Below are positions 1 through 7,493 of a DNA stretch of 64,000 nt, piece after piece. Every line of letters starts with the position of its first letter. The stretch's first letter is position 1. A program made the translations under genes and the position numbers. Source of the stretch: Polynucleobacter sp. AP-Latsch-80-C2 (GTDB lineage Bacteria; Pseudomonadota; Gammaproteobacteria; Burkholderiales; Burkholderiaceae); contig NZ_JACVOY010000004.1 in the NCBI RefSeq assembly GCF_018882185.1, positions 62,001-126,000 on the forward strand, written 5' to 3'. Under the pieces are notes generated by a model that saw nothing but the letters and a program-made list of their open reading frames with translations, was not told the origin of the DNA and did no database searches.

Positions 1-692
1 AAACTCTTGTGGGTAGTAGATGTCACGATGTCAGCGTGTGGCACTGGGTTTGGATAAACACCAGCAGCCACGAGACCTGCATAGTGAGCCATGTCCACCA
101 TGAAAATCGCGCCGATTTCTTTTGCTAATTTTCCGATACGCTCAAAGTCAATTTTTCTGGAGTAAGCAGATGCACCAGCAATGATGAGTTTTGGTTTGTG
201 CTCGCGAGCCAAACGCTCCATTTGCTCGTAATCAATTTCTTCATTCTTATCTAAACCGTAGGCAATCGGATTGAACCACTTACCACTCATGTTCAATGCC
301 ATGCCATGCGTTAAGTGACCGCCCTCAGCTAAGCTCATCCCCATGAAGGTATCGCCAGGTTTTAAGAAAGCCAAGAAAACTGCTTGGTTTGCAGATGCAC
401 CGCAATGGGGCTGTACGTTAGCTGCTTCAGCACCAAACAAGGCTTTAACGCGATCAATTGCCAATTGCTCAGCAACGTCCACGAATTCACAACCACCGTA
501 GTAGCGCTTCCCTGGATAACCTTCCGCATACTTATTCGTCAACTGGGAGCCCTGTGCCTGCATCACTGCTGGAGAGGTGTAGTTCTCCGATGCAATCAGC
601 TCAATATGGTCTTCTTGACGACGATTCTCGTTCTGAATCGCTGCCCACAATTCTGGGTCGGTTTTAGATAAAGTATTTTGACGGTCAAACAT
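1..692 (-). CDS. glyA: Serine hydroxymethyltransferase, N-terminal part (cut by window edge)
   Basis: Interconverts serine and glycine with transfer of a one-carbon unit to tetrahydrofolate; cytosolic and PLP-dependent. The reverse strand reads from ATG at 692 ([16 protein letters not shown]) through typical SHMT blocks: [38 protein letters not shown], and [18 protein letters not shown] followed by [10 protein letters not shown], which contains the PLP-binding lysine. About 230 residues are present and the C-terminal half lies beyond base 1. It is divergent from tolQ with about 64 bases between starts. Identity is firm from the motifs; the rest of the gene cannot be judged. Confidence 0.96.
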   Translation of the reverse strand, partial: MFDRQNTLSKTDPELWAAIQNENRRQEDHIELIASENYTSPAVMQAQGSQLTNKYAEGYPGKRYYGGCEFVDVAEQLAIDRVKALFGAEAANVQPHCGASANQAVFLAFLKPGDTFMGMSLAEGGHLTHGMALNMSGKWFNPIAYGLDKNEEIDYEQMERLAREHKPKLIIAGASAYSRKIDFERIGKLAKEIGAIFMVDMAHYAGLVAAGVYPNPVPHADIVTSTTHKS

Positions 693-756
693 AGCGATAA
701 TCCTGATGTAGTTGAACTGCTTTAGTAAAATCAACCTACATCATACAAAACTCACC

Positions 757-1413
757 ATGAACCCTACACAAGACCTTTCCTTCCTCTCCCTAGTCCTCAA
801 TGCCAGCCTATTAGTACAGTTAGTAATGTTGTTATTACTGAGTATGTCGGTTGCCTCTTGGACCATCATTTTCAAGAAAACAGCCATTTTGAGAGGCGTC
901 AGAAGGGATACAGAGCGTTTTGAGCGCGATTTCTGGTCCGGTGGCGACTTGGGCACCCTCCTCGAGGCTGCGCAGCGTAATACCCGTAGCGATGCGGTTC
1001 TAGAGCACATCTTTGAGTCCGGCATGCAGGAGTTCCTAAAAGTTCGCGAAATCGATGCCGCCCGTCGCGCCATGAAAGCAACCTACCAGCGCGAAATGGA
1101 TACCCTGGAAGCAAACCTGCCTTTCTTGGCATCCGTTGGTTCCGTTTCTCCATACATCGGTTTATTTGGAACTGTTTGGGGAATCATGCATTCCTTCCGC
1201 GGTTTAGCAAACGTCCAAAACGCAACACTTTCTGCAGTAGCTCCTGGTATTGCCGAAGCATTGATTGCAACCGCGATTGGTTTGTTCGCTGCGATTCCTG
1301 CAGTCGTTGCTTACAACCGTGCTGCGACCGATGTGGATCGTCTCTCGATTCGTTTTGAAACCTTCATTGAAGAGTTCACCAATATTTTGCAACGCCAAAC
1401 TGCTGGTCGATAA
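757..1413 (+). CDS. tolQ: TolQ, inner-membrane proton channel subunit of the Tol-Pal system
   Basis: A MotA/TolQ/ExbB-family protein of 218 residues that, with TolR, uses the proton gradient to energise TolA during outer-membrane constriction at division. It has a hydrophobic segment near residues 15-38 and two further helices near 128-150 and 165-190, the middle one carrying the family block PYIGLFGTVWGIM. The ATG at 757 is preferred over an upstream in-frame codon at 712 because it gives the usual N-terminus (MNPTQDLSF). It is the first gene of tolQRAB-pal-cpoB, with tolR starting 11 bases downstream. TolQ rather than ExbB is supported by this operon context. Confidence 0.95.
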   Translation: MNPTQDLSFLSLVLNASLLVQLVMLLLLSMSVASWTIIFKKTAILRGVRRDTERFERDFWSGGDLGTLLEAAQRNTRSDAVLEHIFESGMQEFLKVREIDAARRAMKATYQREMDTLEANLPFLASVGSVSPYIGLFGTVWGIMHSFRGLANVQNATLSAVAPGIAEALIATAIGLFAAIPAVVAYNRAATDVDRLSIRFETFIEEFTNILQRQTAGR

Positions 1414-1424
1414 GAGAAAAAGTT

Positions 1425-1844
1425 ATGGCCGGTTCTTCATTACGTAAAAACAAACGTCGGGCAATGTCTGACATCAATGTGGTCCCTTACATTGATGTGA
1501 TGCTCGTGCTCTTAGTGATCTTTATGGTCACTGCACCAATGGTCAATCCTGGCGTTGTGAATCTTCCAACAGTAGGCGGCGCCAAGGTGCAATCATTGCC
1601 ACCAGTCTTTCTGACAATCGATGCCGATGAAAAAGTGATCGTTCGCAAAGACGGTGAGCCAGTACAAACCTTAGATAAATTTGAACTTGGTGCTTTTGCC
1701 AGATCTCAAGCGGAAAAGTCTGCTGAGCAGCCTGTAGTCTTGGCTGCAGACAAGTCCATCAAATATGAAATAGTGATGGACGTGATGTCTAAGCTCAAAG
1801 AGAATGGCGTAAAGCGTGTAGGTCTTGCAGTAAAGAGTCAATAA
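1425..1844 (+). CDS. tolR: TolR, ExbD/TolR-family stator protein
   Basis: This 139-residue protein has a short basic N-terminus (RKNKRRAMSDINVVPYIDVM), one membrane helix (about residues 20-40) and a periplasmic domain. Asp24, within YIDVMLVLLVIFM, matches the membrane aspartate thought to carry protons in ExbD/TolR proteins. It partners TolQ and works on TolA. It lies between tolQ and tolA in the expected order. Length and motifs are normal for the family. Confidence 0.95.
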   Translation: MAGSSLRKNKRRAMSDINVVPYIDVMLVLLVIFMVTAPMVNPGVVNLPTVGGAKVQSLPPVFLTIDADEKVIVRKDGEPVQTLDKFELGAFARSQAEKSAEQPVVLAADKSIKYEIVMDVMSKLKENGVKRVGLAVKSQ

Positions 1845-1874
1845 CTCTTTTTACAGATACCGCATCTCTCAGTA

Positions 1875-2699
1875 ATGACTAGCGCGCAACTTTCACAAAA
1901 TCCTTTTGGCCGTGGTGGCCGTGAGCGTGGTCGTCTCACTAAAGAAGAGAGCACTAAACGTGCATTTACTTTTTCCTTAGTAGCCCACTTAGGTTTACTC
2001 GCTTTCTTAGTCATTGGTATTAGCTGGAATAACAGTACACCCGCTGGAGTCGAAGTTGAGTTGTGGGACTCCACACAACCAGTAGAAACACCGCCAGCAC
2101 CAGAACTCAAAACTGAGTTCAAAGAAGAAGCTGCCGATATCGCAGTGAAGAAAAAGAAGGTAGAAAAAGAACCTCCTAAGAAAGAAGTAGCAAAGGAAGT
2201 TCCTAAAGCAGTCAAACCGCCACCTCCAAAAGAAGTGCCAAAAAAATTGGAGCCTCCTAAAAAGGTAGAAGCCCCCAAGCCTGCGACACTAACTCCTGCA
2301 CAAATCAAGGCCAATGCGGAAGCGGATAAGCGTCGTGAAGCCAATATTGCTAGCTTGCGTGGTATGGCAGCAAAGGATGGCGGCACTGGTGGCTCCGTGG
2401 GTAGTGGCGTCGGCGGCGGTGGCAATGCGCCTCCAGGCTGGAGCGATAAAGTCATTAAAAAGGTCCGCGCCAATATCACTTTCAATGCCGATTCCTTTAA
2501 AGGTAATAGGCAAACCGTTGTTCAGGTGCGATTAGCTCCGGATGGCGCTATTCTTTCTAGAACCATGACCGCCAGTAGCGGCGATAATGCTTGGGATCAA
2601 GCGGTGTTGAGTGCAATTGATGCAACTCAAAGTTTGCCAAGAGATGACAACGGACAATTTCCAACATTGACCCCTGAACTGAAATTAAAACCAAAGTAA
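1875..2699 (+). CDS. tolA: TolA, envelope-spanning link of Tol-Pal
   Basis: TolA connects the TolQR motor to TolB and Pal in the outer membrane. The 274-residue product has one membrane anchor (AFTFSLVAHLGLLAFLVIG, roughly residues 33-52), a Lys/Pro/Glu-rich middle region (about 85-160) rather than the long alanine-rich helix of E. coli TolA, a glycine-rich linker (GGTGGSVGSGVGGGGN), and a C-terminal TonB/TolA-like domain (about 190-274). The low-complexity middle makes similarity weak there; identification rests on the anchor, the C-terminal fold pattern and the operon position. Confidence 0.92.
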   Translation: MTSAQLSQNPFGRGGRERGRLTKEESTKRAFTFSLVAHLGLLAFLVIGISWNNSTPAGVEVELWDSTQPVETPPAPELKTEFKEEAADIAVKKKKVEKEPPKKEVAKEVPKAVKPPPPKEVPKKLEPPKKVEAPKPATLTPAQIKANAEADKRREANIASLRGMAAKDGGTGGSVGSGVGGGGNAPPGWSDKVIKKVRANITFNADSFKGNRQTVVQVRLAPDGAILSRTMTASSGDNAWDQAVLSAIDATQSLPRDDNGQFPTLTPELKLKPK

Positions 2700-2709
2700 A
2701 TATCAAAAC

Positions 2710-4014
2710 ATGATGAATTTAATCGCTCGTACTTTGCAAAAAACTATTTTGATTCTGAGCGCAGCAGTGCTGAGCTTATTGAGCCTGCCAAGCTTTGCGC
2801 AAATGAGTATTGAAATTACCGGTGTAGGTCAGTCACTCTATCCAATCGCAGTCATGCGTTTTAAGGATGAAAATAAATTACCTGCTAGTGTCACAGACAT
2901 CATTCGTCAGGATTTAGCACGCAGCGGTTACTTTAAAAATACTGAGAACGGTAATGCTAGTGAGAGCGATGAAGGTACACCAAACTACAAGTCATGGGCT
3001 GCCCGCGGCGCAGATGCCTTAGTAGTCGGTTCTGTAGTGCAAAAAGGAAACGATCAATTCGATATCCAATACAAACTGTTTGATATTCGCAAATCCCAAA
3101 GTCTTGGTGGCTTAAACATCAACTCCAGTGCGGATAATCTTCGCGCAGCGGCTCACAAAATTGCTGATGACATCATCATGAAGCTATTGGGTGAGCGCGG
3201 CATCTTCTCTACGCGCTTGTCTTATGTCATCAAGGATGGCAAACGTTTCCGCCTGGTGATCTCTGATGCAGACGGTCAGAACATTCGTAACGCCATGTCC
3301 AGTGGCGATCCAATCATTTCTCCATCATGGTCTCCCGATGGCAAGAAAGTAGCCTACGTTTCTTTTGAAGATCGTAAGCCTGTCATCTACGTTCATGAAT
3401 TAGCCACCGGTCGTCGTATTGCTCTGTCTAATCAAAAGGGTAATAACAGTGCGCCTGGATGGTCGCCCGATGGTAGAAAGCTCGCCATCTCTTTATCAAA
3501 AGATGGCAACACCCAAATCTACGGTATCAATGCTGATGGATCTGGCTTACATCGTTTGACACGCGGCAATACGATTGATACAGAGCCACAATATTCTCCA
3601 GATGGTCGTTATATTTATTTCACAAGCGATCGTGGTGGCAATCCCCAGATCTATCGCATGAGCGCTGAGGGCGAACAAGCTGAGGGCGCAAAACGCGTCA
3701 GCTTTAAGCAGGGCTTTGTAACTTCGCCGCGTATTTCTCCAGATGGGAAGTATTTAGCCTATATCGCTAACGTTGGTGGCGCCTTCCGCCTCTACATCAT
3801 GAATTTAGCGACTGGCGATACTCAAGCGCTTACCGATGGCACGACTGATGAATCCCCTTCTTTTGCTGCCAACGGAAAATACGTCCTCTATTCCACCAAG
3901 GTGGGAGGCAAGCGAGTGTTAGCAGCCGTCTCAGTTGATGGCAACTCCAAGCAGGTATTGAGCATTCCGGGATCTGACGTACGTCAGCCATCCTGGGGTC
4001 CTTTCATGGACTAA
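2710..4014 (+). CDS. tolB: TolB, periplasmic beta-propeller of Tol-Pal
   Basis: A periplasmic protein of 434 residues that binds Pal and TolA. It has a signal peptide (hydrophobic ILSAAVLSLLSLPSFAQ, cleavage after SFA near residue 30), an N-terminal alpha/beta domain, then repeated propeller blades with the WSPDGKK / YSPDGRY signature at several sites (for example SPSWSPDGKKVAYVSF and APGWSPDGRKLAISLS). Two ATG codons are adjacent (2710 and 2713). Length is normal for the family. It sits 10 bases after tolA. Confidence 0.96.
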   Translation: MMNLIARTLQKTILILSAAVLSLLSLPSFAQMSIEITGVGQSLYPIAVMRFKDENKLPASVTDIIRQDLARSGYFKNTENGNASESDEGTPNYKSWAARGADALVVGSVVQKGNDQFDIQYKLFDIRKSQSLGGLNINSSADNLRAAAHKIADDIIMKLLGERGIFSTRLSYVIKDGKRFRLVISDADGQNIRNAMSSGDPIISPSWSPDGKKVAYVSFEDRKPVIYVHELATGRRIALSNQKGNNSAPGWSPDGRKLAISLSKDGNTQIYGINADGSGLHRLTRGNTIDTEPQYSPDGRYIYFTSDRGGNPQIYRMSAEGEQAEGAKRVSFKQGFVTSPRISPDGKYLAYIANVGGAFRLYIMNLATGDTQALTDGTTDESPSFAANGKYVLYSTKVGGKRVLAAVSVDGNSKQVLSIPGSDVRQPSWGPFMD

Positions 4015-4067
4015 TACCAAAGCATTGGGTACGCAATTTATCCTAACTTTTATAGCAATTTAGGCAC

Positions 4068-4091
4068 TTCTAACCCCCTAGGGGGTTAGAA
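4068..4091. repeat. Perfect 24-bp palindrome in the tolB-pal spacer
   Basis: The stretch is exactly self-complementary with arms TTCTAACCCCCT / AGGGGGTTAGAA and no unpaired centre in the DNA. It lies in the 128-base gap between the tolB stop and the pal start. No T-run follows, so it is not a standard intrinsic terminator. It could be an RNA hairpin that protects or separates transcripts, or a site for a dimeric DNA-binding protein. Confidence 0.6.
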
Positions 4092-4142
4092 TATTAGCCA
4101 TCAGCTAATTTATTTACTAATTTGTAGGAAAAAGGAACACAA

Positions 4143-4631
4143 ATGACAATCTCAATCGCACGTCGTGCCGCTACATTTGCACTTTTAGGAGCAACCGCAT
4201 TGTTGGTAGCTTGCTCATCTGGCGTAAAACTCGATGACGTTGATGGTGCTAACAGCAGCTTCGGTTCACAACCATGGAATGATCCTAAGAGCCCATTGTT
4301 TGAGAAGAGTGTTTACTTCGGTCTTGACGAATACACGGTTGAAACCAAGTATCAAAAAATGTTGTCAGCGCATGCTAGCTACCTCAAAGCAAATCCAAAA
4401 CAAAAAATCATCATTCAGGGTAATACCGATGATCGCGGTACAGCTGAGTACAACTTAGCCTTAGGACAACGTCGTTCAGATGCCGTTCGCAAATCATTGA
4501 ACTTGATGGGCGTTTCTGATGGCCAAATGGAAGCAGTAAGCTTTGGTAAAGAAAAACCAAAAGCTGACGGTAACAACGAAGCAGCTTGGGCAGAAAACCG
4601 CCGCGCTGATATCGTCTACATTACAAACTAA
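4143..4631 (+). CDS. pal: Pal, peptidoglycan-associated outer-membrane lipoprotein
   Basis: Anchors the outer membrane to peptidoglycan and is the target of TolA/TolB. The 162-residue precursor has a lipoprotein signal peptide with lipobox LLVAC and lipid-modified Cys24, then an OmpA-like domain (about residues 55-160) with the peptidoglycan-binding block GNTDDRGTAEYNLALGQRR. The ribosome binding site is good (AGGAAAAAGGAAC just upstream of ATG). Its stop codon overlaps the cpoB start by one base (TAATG). The 128-base gap upstream suggests that it may also have its own promoter. Confidence 0.97.
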   Translation: MTISIARRAATFALLGATALLVACSSGVKLDDVDGANSSFGSQPWNDPKSPLFEKSVYFGLDEYTVETKYQKMLSAHASYLKANPKQKIIIQGNTDDRGTAEYNLALGQRRSDAVRKSLNLMGVSDGQMEAVSFGKEKPKADGNNEAAWAENRRADIVYITN

Positions 4632-5362
4632 TGTTGACGCTTTCTTCTCTTCATAAACAAACGCTCTCACGAGCGTTTTGTTTAAGTGCTGCTGTCATTT
4701 GCTTGGGAAGCTCTACTAGCGCCTGGGCACTGTTTGATGATGATGAGGCCCGCAGAGCCATACTGGATCTGCGTAGGACGGTAACTACTACTCAACTTGA
4801 ACTCCAAGGTCAAATTGATAAGCTCAAATCCGAGAATGCAGAGTTGCGCGGCAAGATTGAGAATTTAGAAAAACAAGGCGAAGACATTAGCTCTAGCCAA
4901 AAAACCTATTACCAAGATTTAGATAATCGTCTCGGTAGCTTTGAGCCACGCACTGTCACCATTGAAGGTGTTAGTGGCGTAGTGCAACCCGCTGAGAAAA
5001 AAGCCTACGACGATGCCTTAAAAGCATTCCAAGCCGGCAATCTCAAACGGGCAGAAGATGGTTTCTCTGCCTTTGCAAGCAAATATCCAAAGAGCCCCTA
5101 TCTTCCATTGGCCCTCTTCTGGGGTGGCAACAGCAAATACGCTAATAAAGATTACAAGGGTGCTATTGCACAACTGCAATCCTTAATCGCGCGCTTCCCA
5201 AATCATCCCCGTGTTCCAGCAGCAATGCTTACTTTAGGTAACTGCCAATTAGAGAGCGGAAATAAAGCAGCGGCTAAGAAAATCTTTACCGATATCGTTT
5301 CAAAGTATCCCGATAGCGATGCTGCACAGCAAGCGCAATCTCTGATTTCTGCAACAAAGTAA
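4631..5362 (+). CDS. cpoB: CpoB (YbgF), periplasmic Tol-associated TPR protein
   Basis: Coordinates outer-membrane constriction with septal peptidoglycan synthesis. The 243-residue precursor has a signal peptide (residues 1-33, ending STSAWA), a coiled-coil region that in E. coli trimerises (about 43-88, TTQLELQGQIDKLKSENAEL), and a C-terminal TPR domain (about 120-240) with repeats such as AFQAGNLKRAEDGF and DYKGAIAQLQSLIARFP. The start overlaps the pal stop, so translation is probably coupled. A terminator-like hairpin lies within codons 9-18, inside the signal-peptide region. Confidence 0.95.
   Translation: MLTLSSLHKQTLSRAFCLSAAVICLGSSTSAWALFDDDEARRAILDLRRTVTTTQLELQGQIDKLKSENAELRGKIENLEKQGEDISSSQKTYYQDLDNRLGSFEPRTVTIEGVSGVVQPAEKKAYDDALKAFQAGNLKRAEDGFSAFASKYPKSPYLPLALFWGGNSKYANKDYKGAIAQLQSLIARFPNHPRVPAAMLTLGNCQLESGNKAAAKKIFTDIVSKYPDSDAAQQAQSLISATK
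4655..4683 (+). terminator. Terminator-like hairpin inside the 5' end of cpoB
   Basis: The arms AAACAAACGCTC (4655-4666) and GAGCGTTTTGTTT (4671-4683) pair across a TCAC loop with a single bulged T, and the 3' arm is T-rich. This is the shape of an intrinsic terminator placed about 25 bases after the pal stop. It lies within cpoB codons 9-18, which encode the signal peptide, so it would act as a partial terminator or attenuator. Efficiency cannot be judged by eye. Confidence 0.6.
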
Positions 5363-5374
5363 TTCGCTTACGCA

Positions 5375-6115
5375 ATGTCCTCGTTGTCCGCAGCCTTTGA
5401 ACAATTTGCGCCACGCAAACCCAATGCGCCTGCGGTCATCTTGTTTTCAGGTGGCCTAGACTCCAGCACAATTCTGGCTTTAGCCAAAGATCTGGGTTAT
5501 GCACCCTACGTTCTCTCCGTTGGCTATGGTCAACGCCACTCTTCTGAATTGGCAGCCGCAAAACATATTGCCAAGAAGATGGGCGTGATTCGTCATGAGG
5601 TCGTAAATCTAGATCTCACTCGCTTTGGTGGTTCGGCACTCACGGATTCAGCAATTGCAGTACCAACTACCCCGGGCAATGATCAAGAGATTCCGGTGAC
5701 TTATGTTCCGGCGCGCAATACGATTCTCCTCTCCCTAGCCTTAGGCTGGGCTGAGTCCTTAGGTGGCTTAGATGTGTTTTATGGCGCCAACGCGGTTGAC
5801 TACTCTGGTTACCCAGACTGTCGCCCTGAATACGTAGCTTCATTTGAAGAGATGGCCAACCTAGCAACTAAAGCAGGTGTGGAGGCCATCAATCATGAGA
5901 ACCGCTTTAGAGTACATGCCCCCATCATCAATATGAGCAAAGCGCAGATTATTGAACTGGGTAGCACCTTAGGGGTTGATTACTCGCAAACTGTATCTTG
6001 CTATCAAGCCAATGATTTAGGCGAAGCTTGTGGAGAATGTGAATCTTGTCGCTTACGACAAGCAGGCTTTAAGCAAGCCAATCTGAGTGATCCTACTAGG
6101 TATCGTAAAAACTAA
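5375..6115 (+). CDS. queC: QueC, 7-cyano-7-deazaguanine synthase
   Basis: Makes preQ0 from 7-carboxy-7-deazaguanine with ammonia and ATP, in queuosine tRNA modification. The 246-residue protein has the PP-loop SGGLDSS at residues 25-31 and a C-terminal zinc site in [18 protein letters not shown]. Position 12 bases after cpoB is a common betaproteobacterial arrangement; transcription with the tol operon is likely. Length is normal for QueC. Confidence 0.97.
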   Translation: MSSLSAAFEQFAPRKPNAPAVILFSGGLDSSTILALAKDLGYAPYVLSVGYGQRHSSELAAAKHIAKKMGVIRHEVVNLDLTRFGGSALTDSAIAVPTTPGNDQEIPVTYVPARNTILLSLALGWAESLGGLDVFYGANAVDYSGYPDCRPEYVASFEEMANLATKAGVEAINHENRFRVHAPIINMSKAQIIELGSTLGVDYSQTVSCYQANDLGEACGECESCRLRQAGFKQANLSDPTRYRKN

Positions 6116-6117
6116 AT

Positions 6118-6501
6118 TTACGCTGCGCGCAACTCATCAGCTTGCTGAATCAAGCTTTGCGCTGGTATTCCAAGCATGGAATGTAACTTCCAAATCATTT
6201 TCAAGGTTAATGGCCGTTTACGATTTAGGATCTCATAAACACGATTTAACCCGCCGATCATAGGTTGTAAATCTTTAGGAGTTAGGCCAGATTGCTCCAT
6301 TCGAAACTTAATGGCCTCAATCGGATCAGGCGGCGCTATAAAATAATGTTTAGCCTCATAAGCCTCAATTAACATTAAAAGTATTTCAAAGCGATCTGCT
6401 TTTTTAGTGCCAGGTAATGGCTCGCGATCTACAAAATCTGATGCCTCAGCCAATGCTGATTCGTATTCTTCCTCGGTGCGAATGGGTCTCAAATCTTTCA
6501 T
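6118..6501 (-). CDS. higA: HigA-type antitoxin, XRE-family regulator
   Basis: A 127-residue DNA-binding antitoxin, second gene of the pair. The N-terminal half is acidic (RTEEEYESALAEASDFVDREP) and would bind the toxin. The C-terminal half is helix-turn-helix-like (about residues 65-120: MEQSGLTPKDLQPMIGGLNRVYEILNRKRPLT). The start ATG overlaps the toxin stop (ATGA at 6498-6501), so translation is coupled. The palindrome at 6816-6836 is a plausible operator for this protein. The higBA order (toxin first) is the usual one for this family. Confidence 0.88.
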   Translation of the reverse strand: MKDLRPIRTEEEYESALAEASDFVDREPLPGTKKADRFEILLMLIEAYEAKHYFIAPPDPIEAIKFRMEQSGLTPKDLQPMIGGLNRVYEILNRKRPLTLKMIWKLHSMLGIPAQSLIQQADELRAA

Positions 6502-6806
6502 ATACCCTCCATCTTTACTGTCTTTGCGTCAATGCCGTCATACGTAGCATGAGTGCCTATAAATTTTATGTAAAGCACGCCAATTCTGTAGGCGACCGCC
6601 ACAATTAAACGGTAGTCATTGCCTTTAAGATTAAAAACAACCCTATTGTTACCAATAAAGCTGGCGCTTCTATAGTGATTTTTTATATCCTGAGGTGATT
6701 GCCAATTTGCACTCACTGCCTCGTCATACCAAGCCCTTAAAGGCTGCGCTGAATTCCTATGAACAACCCAAAACTGTATCAAGTGCTTTTTGGCGATTAC
6801 CCTCAT
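6498..6806 (-). CDS. higB: HigB-type toxin, RelE-superfamily mRNA interferase
   Basis: A 102-residue protein resembling the HigB family of ribosome-dependent mRNA interferases: RVIAKKHLIQFWVVH at the N-terminus, a central WQSPQDIKNHYRSASFIGNNRVVFNL, and the typical end YRIGVLYIKFIGTHATYD. The start at 6806 is fixed by this conserved N-terminus. Only six bases separate the ATG from a perfect TATAAT -10 box, which leaves no room for a ribosome binding site and predicts a leaderless transcript. The pair sits as an island between queC and ribE. Toxicity has not been shown. Confidence 0.88.
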   Translation of the reverse strand: MRVIAKKHLIQFWVVHRNSAQPLRAWYDEAVSANWQSPQDIKNHYRSASFIGNNRVVFNLKGNDYRLIVAVAYRIGVLYIKFIGTHATYDGIDAKTVKMEGI

Positions 6807-6812
6807 TCGTGA

Positions 6813-6841
6813 ATTATAGTCCCAAATTGGGACTATTGCAA
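6813..6841 (-). promoter_or_regulatory. higBA promoter with operator palindrome in the spacer
   Basis: On the reverse strand a -35 box TTGCAA (6841-6836) is separated by exactly 17 bases from a perfect -10 box TATAAT (6818-6813). The spacer is almost filled by an inverted repeat with arms ATAGTCCCAA and TTGGGACTAT around one central base (6816-6836), which also overlaps both promoter boxes. HigA binding there would block RNA polymerase, the classic autoregulation of toxin-antitoxin operons. A start site 6-7 bases after the -10 box would fall on or next to the higB ATG. Confidence 0.8.
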
Positions 6842-6842
6842 T

Positions 6843-6872
6843 AAGGGTTAAAAGAACCCTATCAAGCTAGGG
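6843..6872 (-). other. Two overlapping, mutually exclusive hairpins after ribE
   Basis: Between the ribE stop and the higBA promoter, CCCTA/TAGGG (6857-6861 with 6868-6872) and AGGGTT/AACCCT (6844-6849 with 6855-6860) can each form a small hairpin, but they share the CCCT at 6857-6860 and cannot form together. They may help end the ribDE transcript before higBA. Both stems are short and there is no clean T-run. Confidence 0.3.
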
Positions 6873-7484
6873 TCAAGCCAAATTCATCATCCGCGCTACG
6901 TAACGTGCAATCAAATCTATTTCGAGATTCACTGCGTCACCTTGCTTTAACTTGCCAAGCGTTGTGTTCTCGAGTGTATGCGGAATGATGTTGATATCTA
7001 CTAAGCACGCCGTAGCAGTATCTTCGGTTTTATTGACCGTTAATGAAACACCGTTCACAACGATAGATCCTTTGTAGGCCAAGAAGGCGGCTAAGGCTTT
7101 TGGCGCTTCAATACGCAAAAGCCAAGAGCCATAGGCATCTGCCGCTACTTGGGCAAAGTGAGCCACCTTACCAACCCCGTCCACATGTCCGCTCACTAAA
7201 TGGCCACCTAAGCGATCATTTAAACGCAGCGCCTTCTCTAAATTGACAGGGCCAATTTGATTTAGACCAACCGTTTTATTTAAAGACTCTCTAGAAATAT
7301 CCAAAGCAAAAGTATTGCCTTCAATCTGCGTTGCTGTCATGCAAGCGCCTTGTATCGCAATGCTATCGCCTAGAGCAACATCATCCAAATACCCGGCAGG
7401 CACTTCAAGCACCAAATGCAAACCGTCGCCCTTTGCTTGAGCACTTTTGATCTGACCAACGGCAGTAATAATTCCTGTAAACAT
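6873..7484 (-). CDS. ribE: Riboflavin synthase, alpha subunit
   Basis: Converts two molecules of 6,7-dimethyl-8-ribityllumazine to riboflavin and a pyrimidinedione. The 203-residue protein starts with the signature MFTGIITAVG and contains two lumazine-binding repeats, the second starting near GGHLVSGHVDGVG (about residue 95). It lies 9 bases after ribD on the same strand, so the two are probably cotranscribed. The other riboflavin genes (ribBX, ribH) lie about 3 kb away on the opposite strand. Confidence 0.96.
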   Translation of the reverse strand: MFTGIITAVGQIKSAQAKGDGLHLVLEVPAGYLDDVALGDSIAIQGACMTATQIEGNTFALDISRESLNKTVGLNQIGPVNLEKALRLNDRLGGHLVSGHVDGVGKVAHFAQVAADAYGSWLLRIEAPKALAAFLAYKGSIVVNGVSLTVNKTEDTATACLVDINIIPHTLENTTLGKLKQGDAVNLEIDLIARYVARMMNLA

Positions 7485-7493
7485 GCTGTGATT

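Noticed and set aside
1838..2485. Long reverse-strand open frame (215 codons) opposite tolA
   Set aside because: It mirrors the Lys/Pro-rich tolA codons, giving a low-complexity Ser/Gly/Leu protein; tolA has clear domain structure and operon context.
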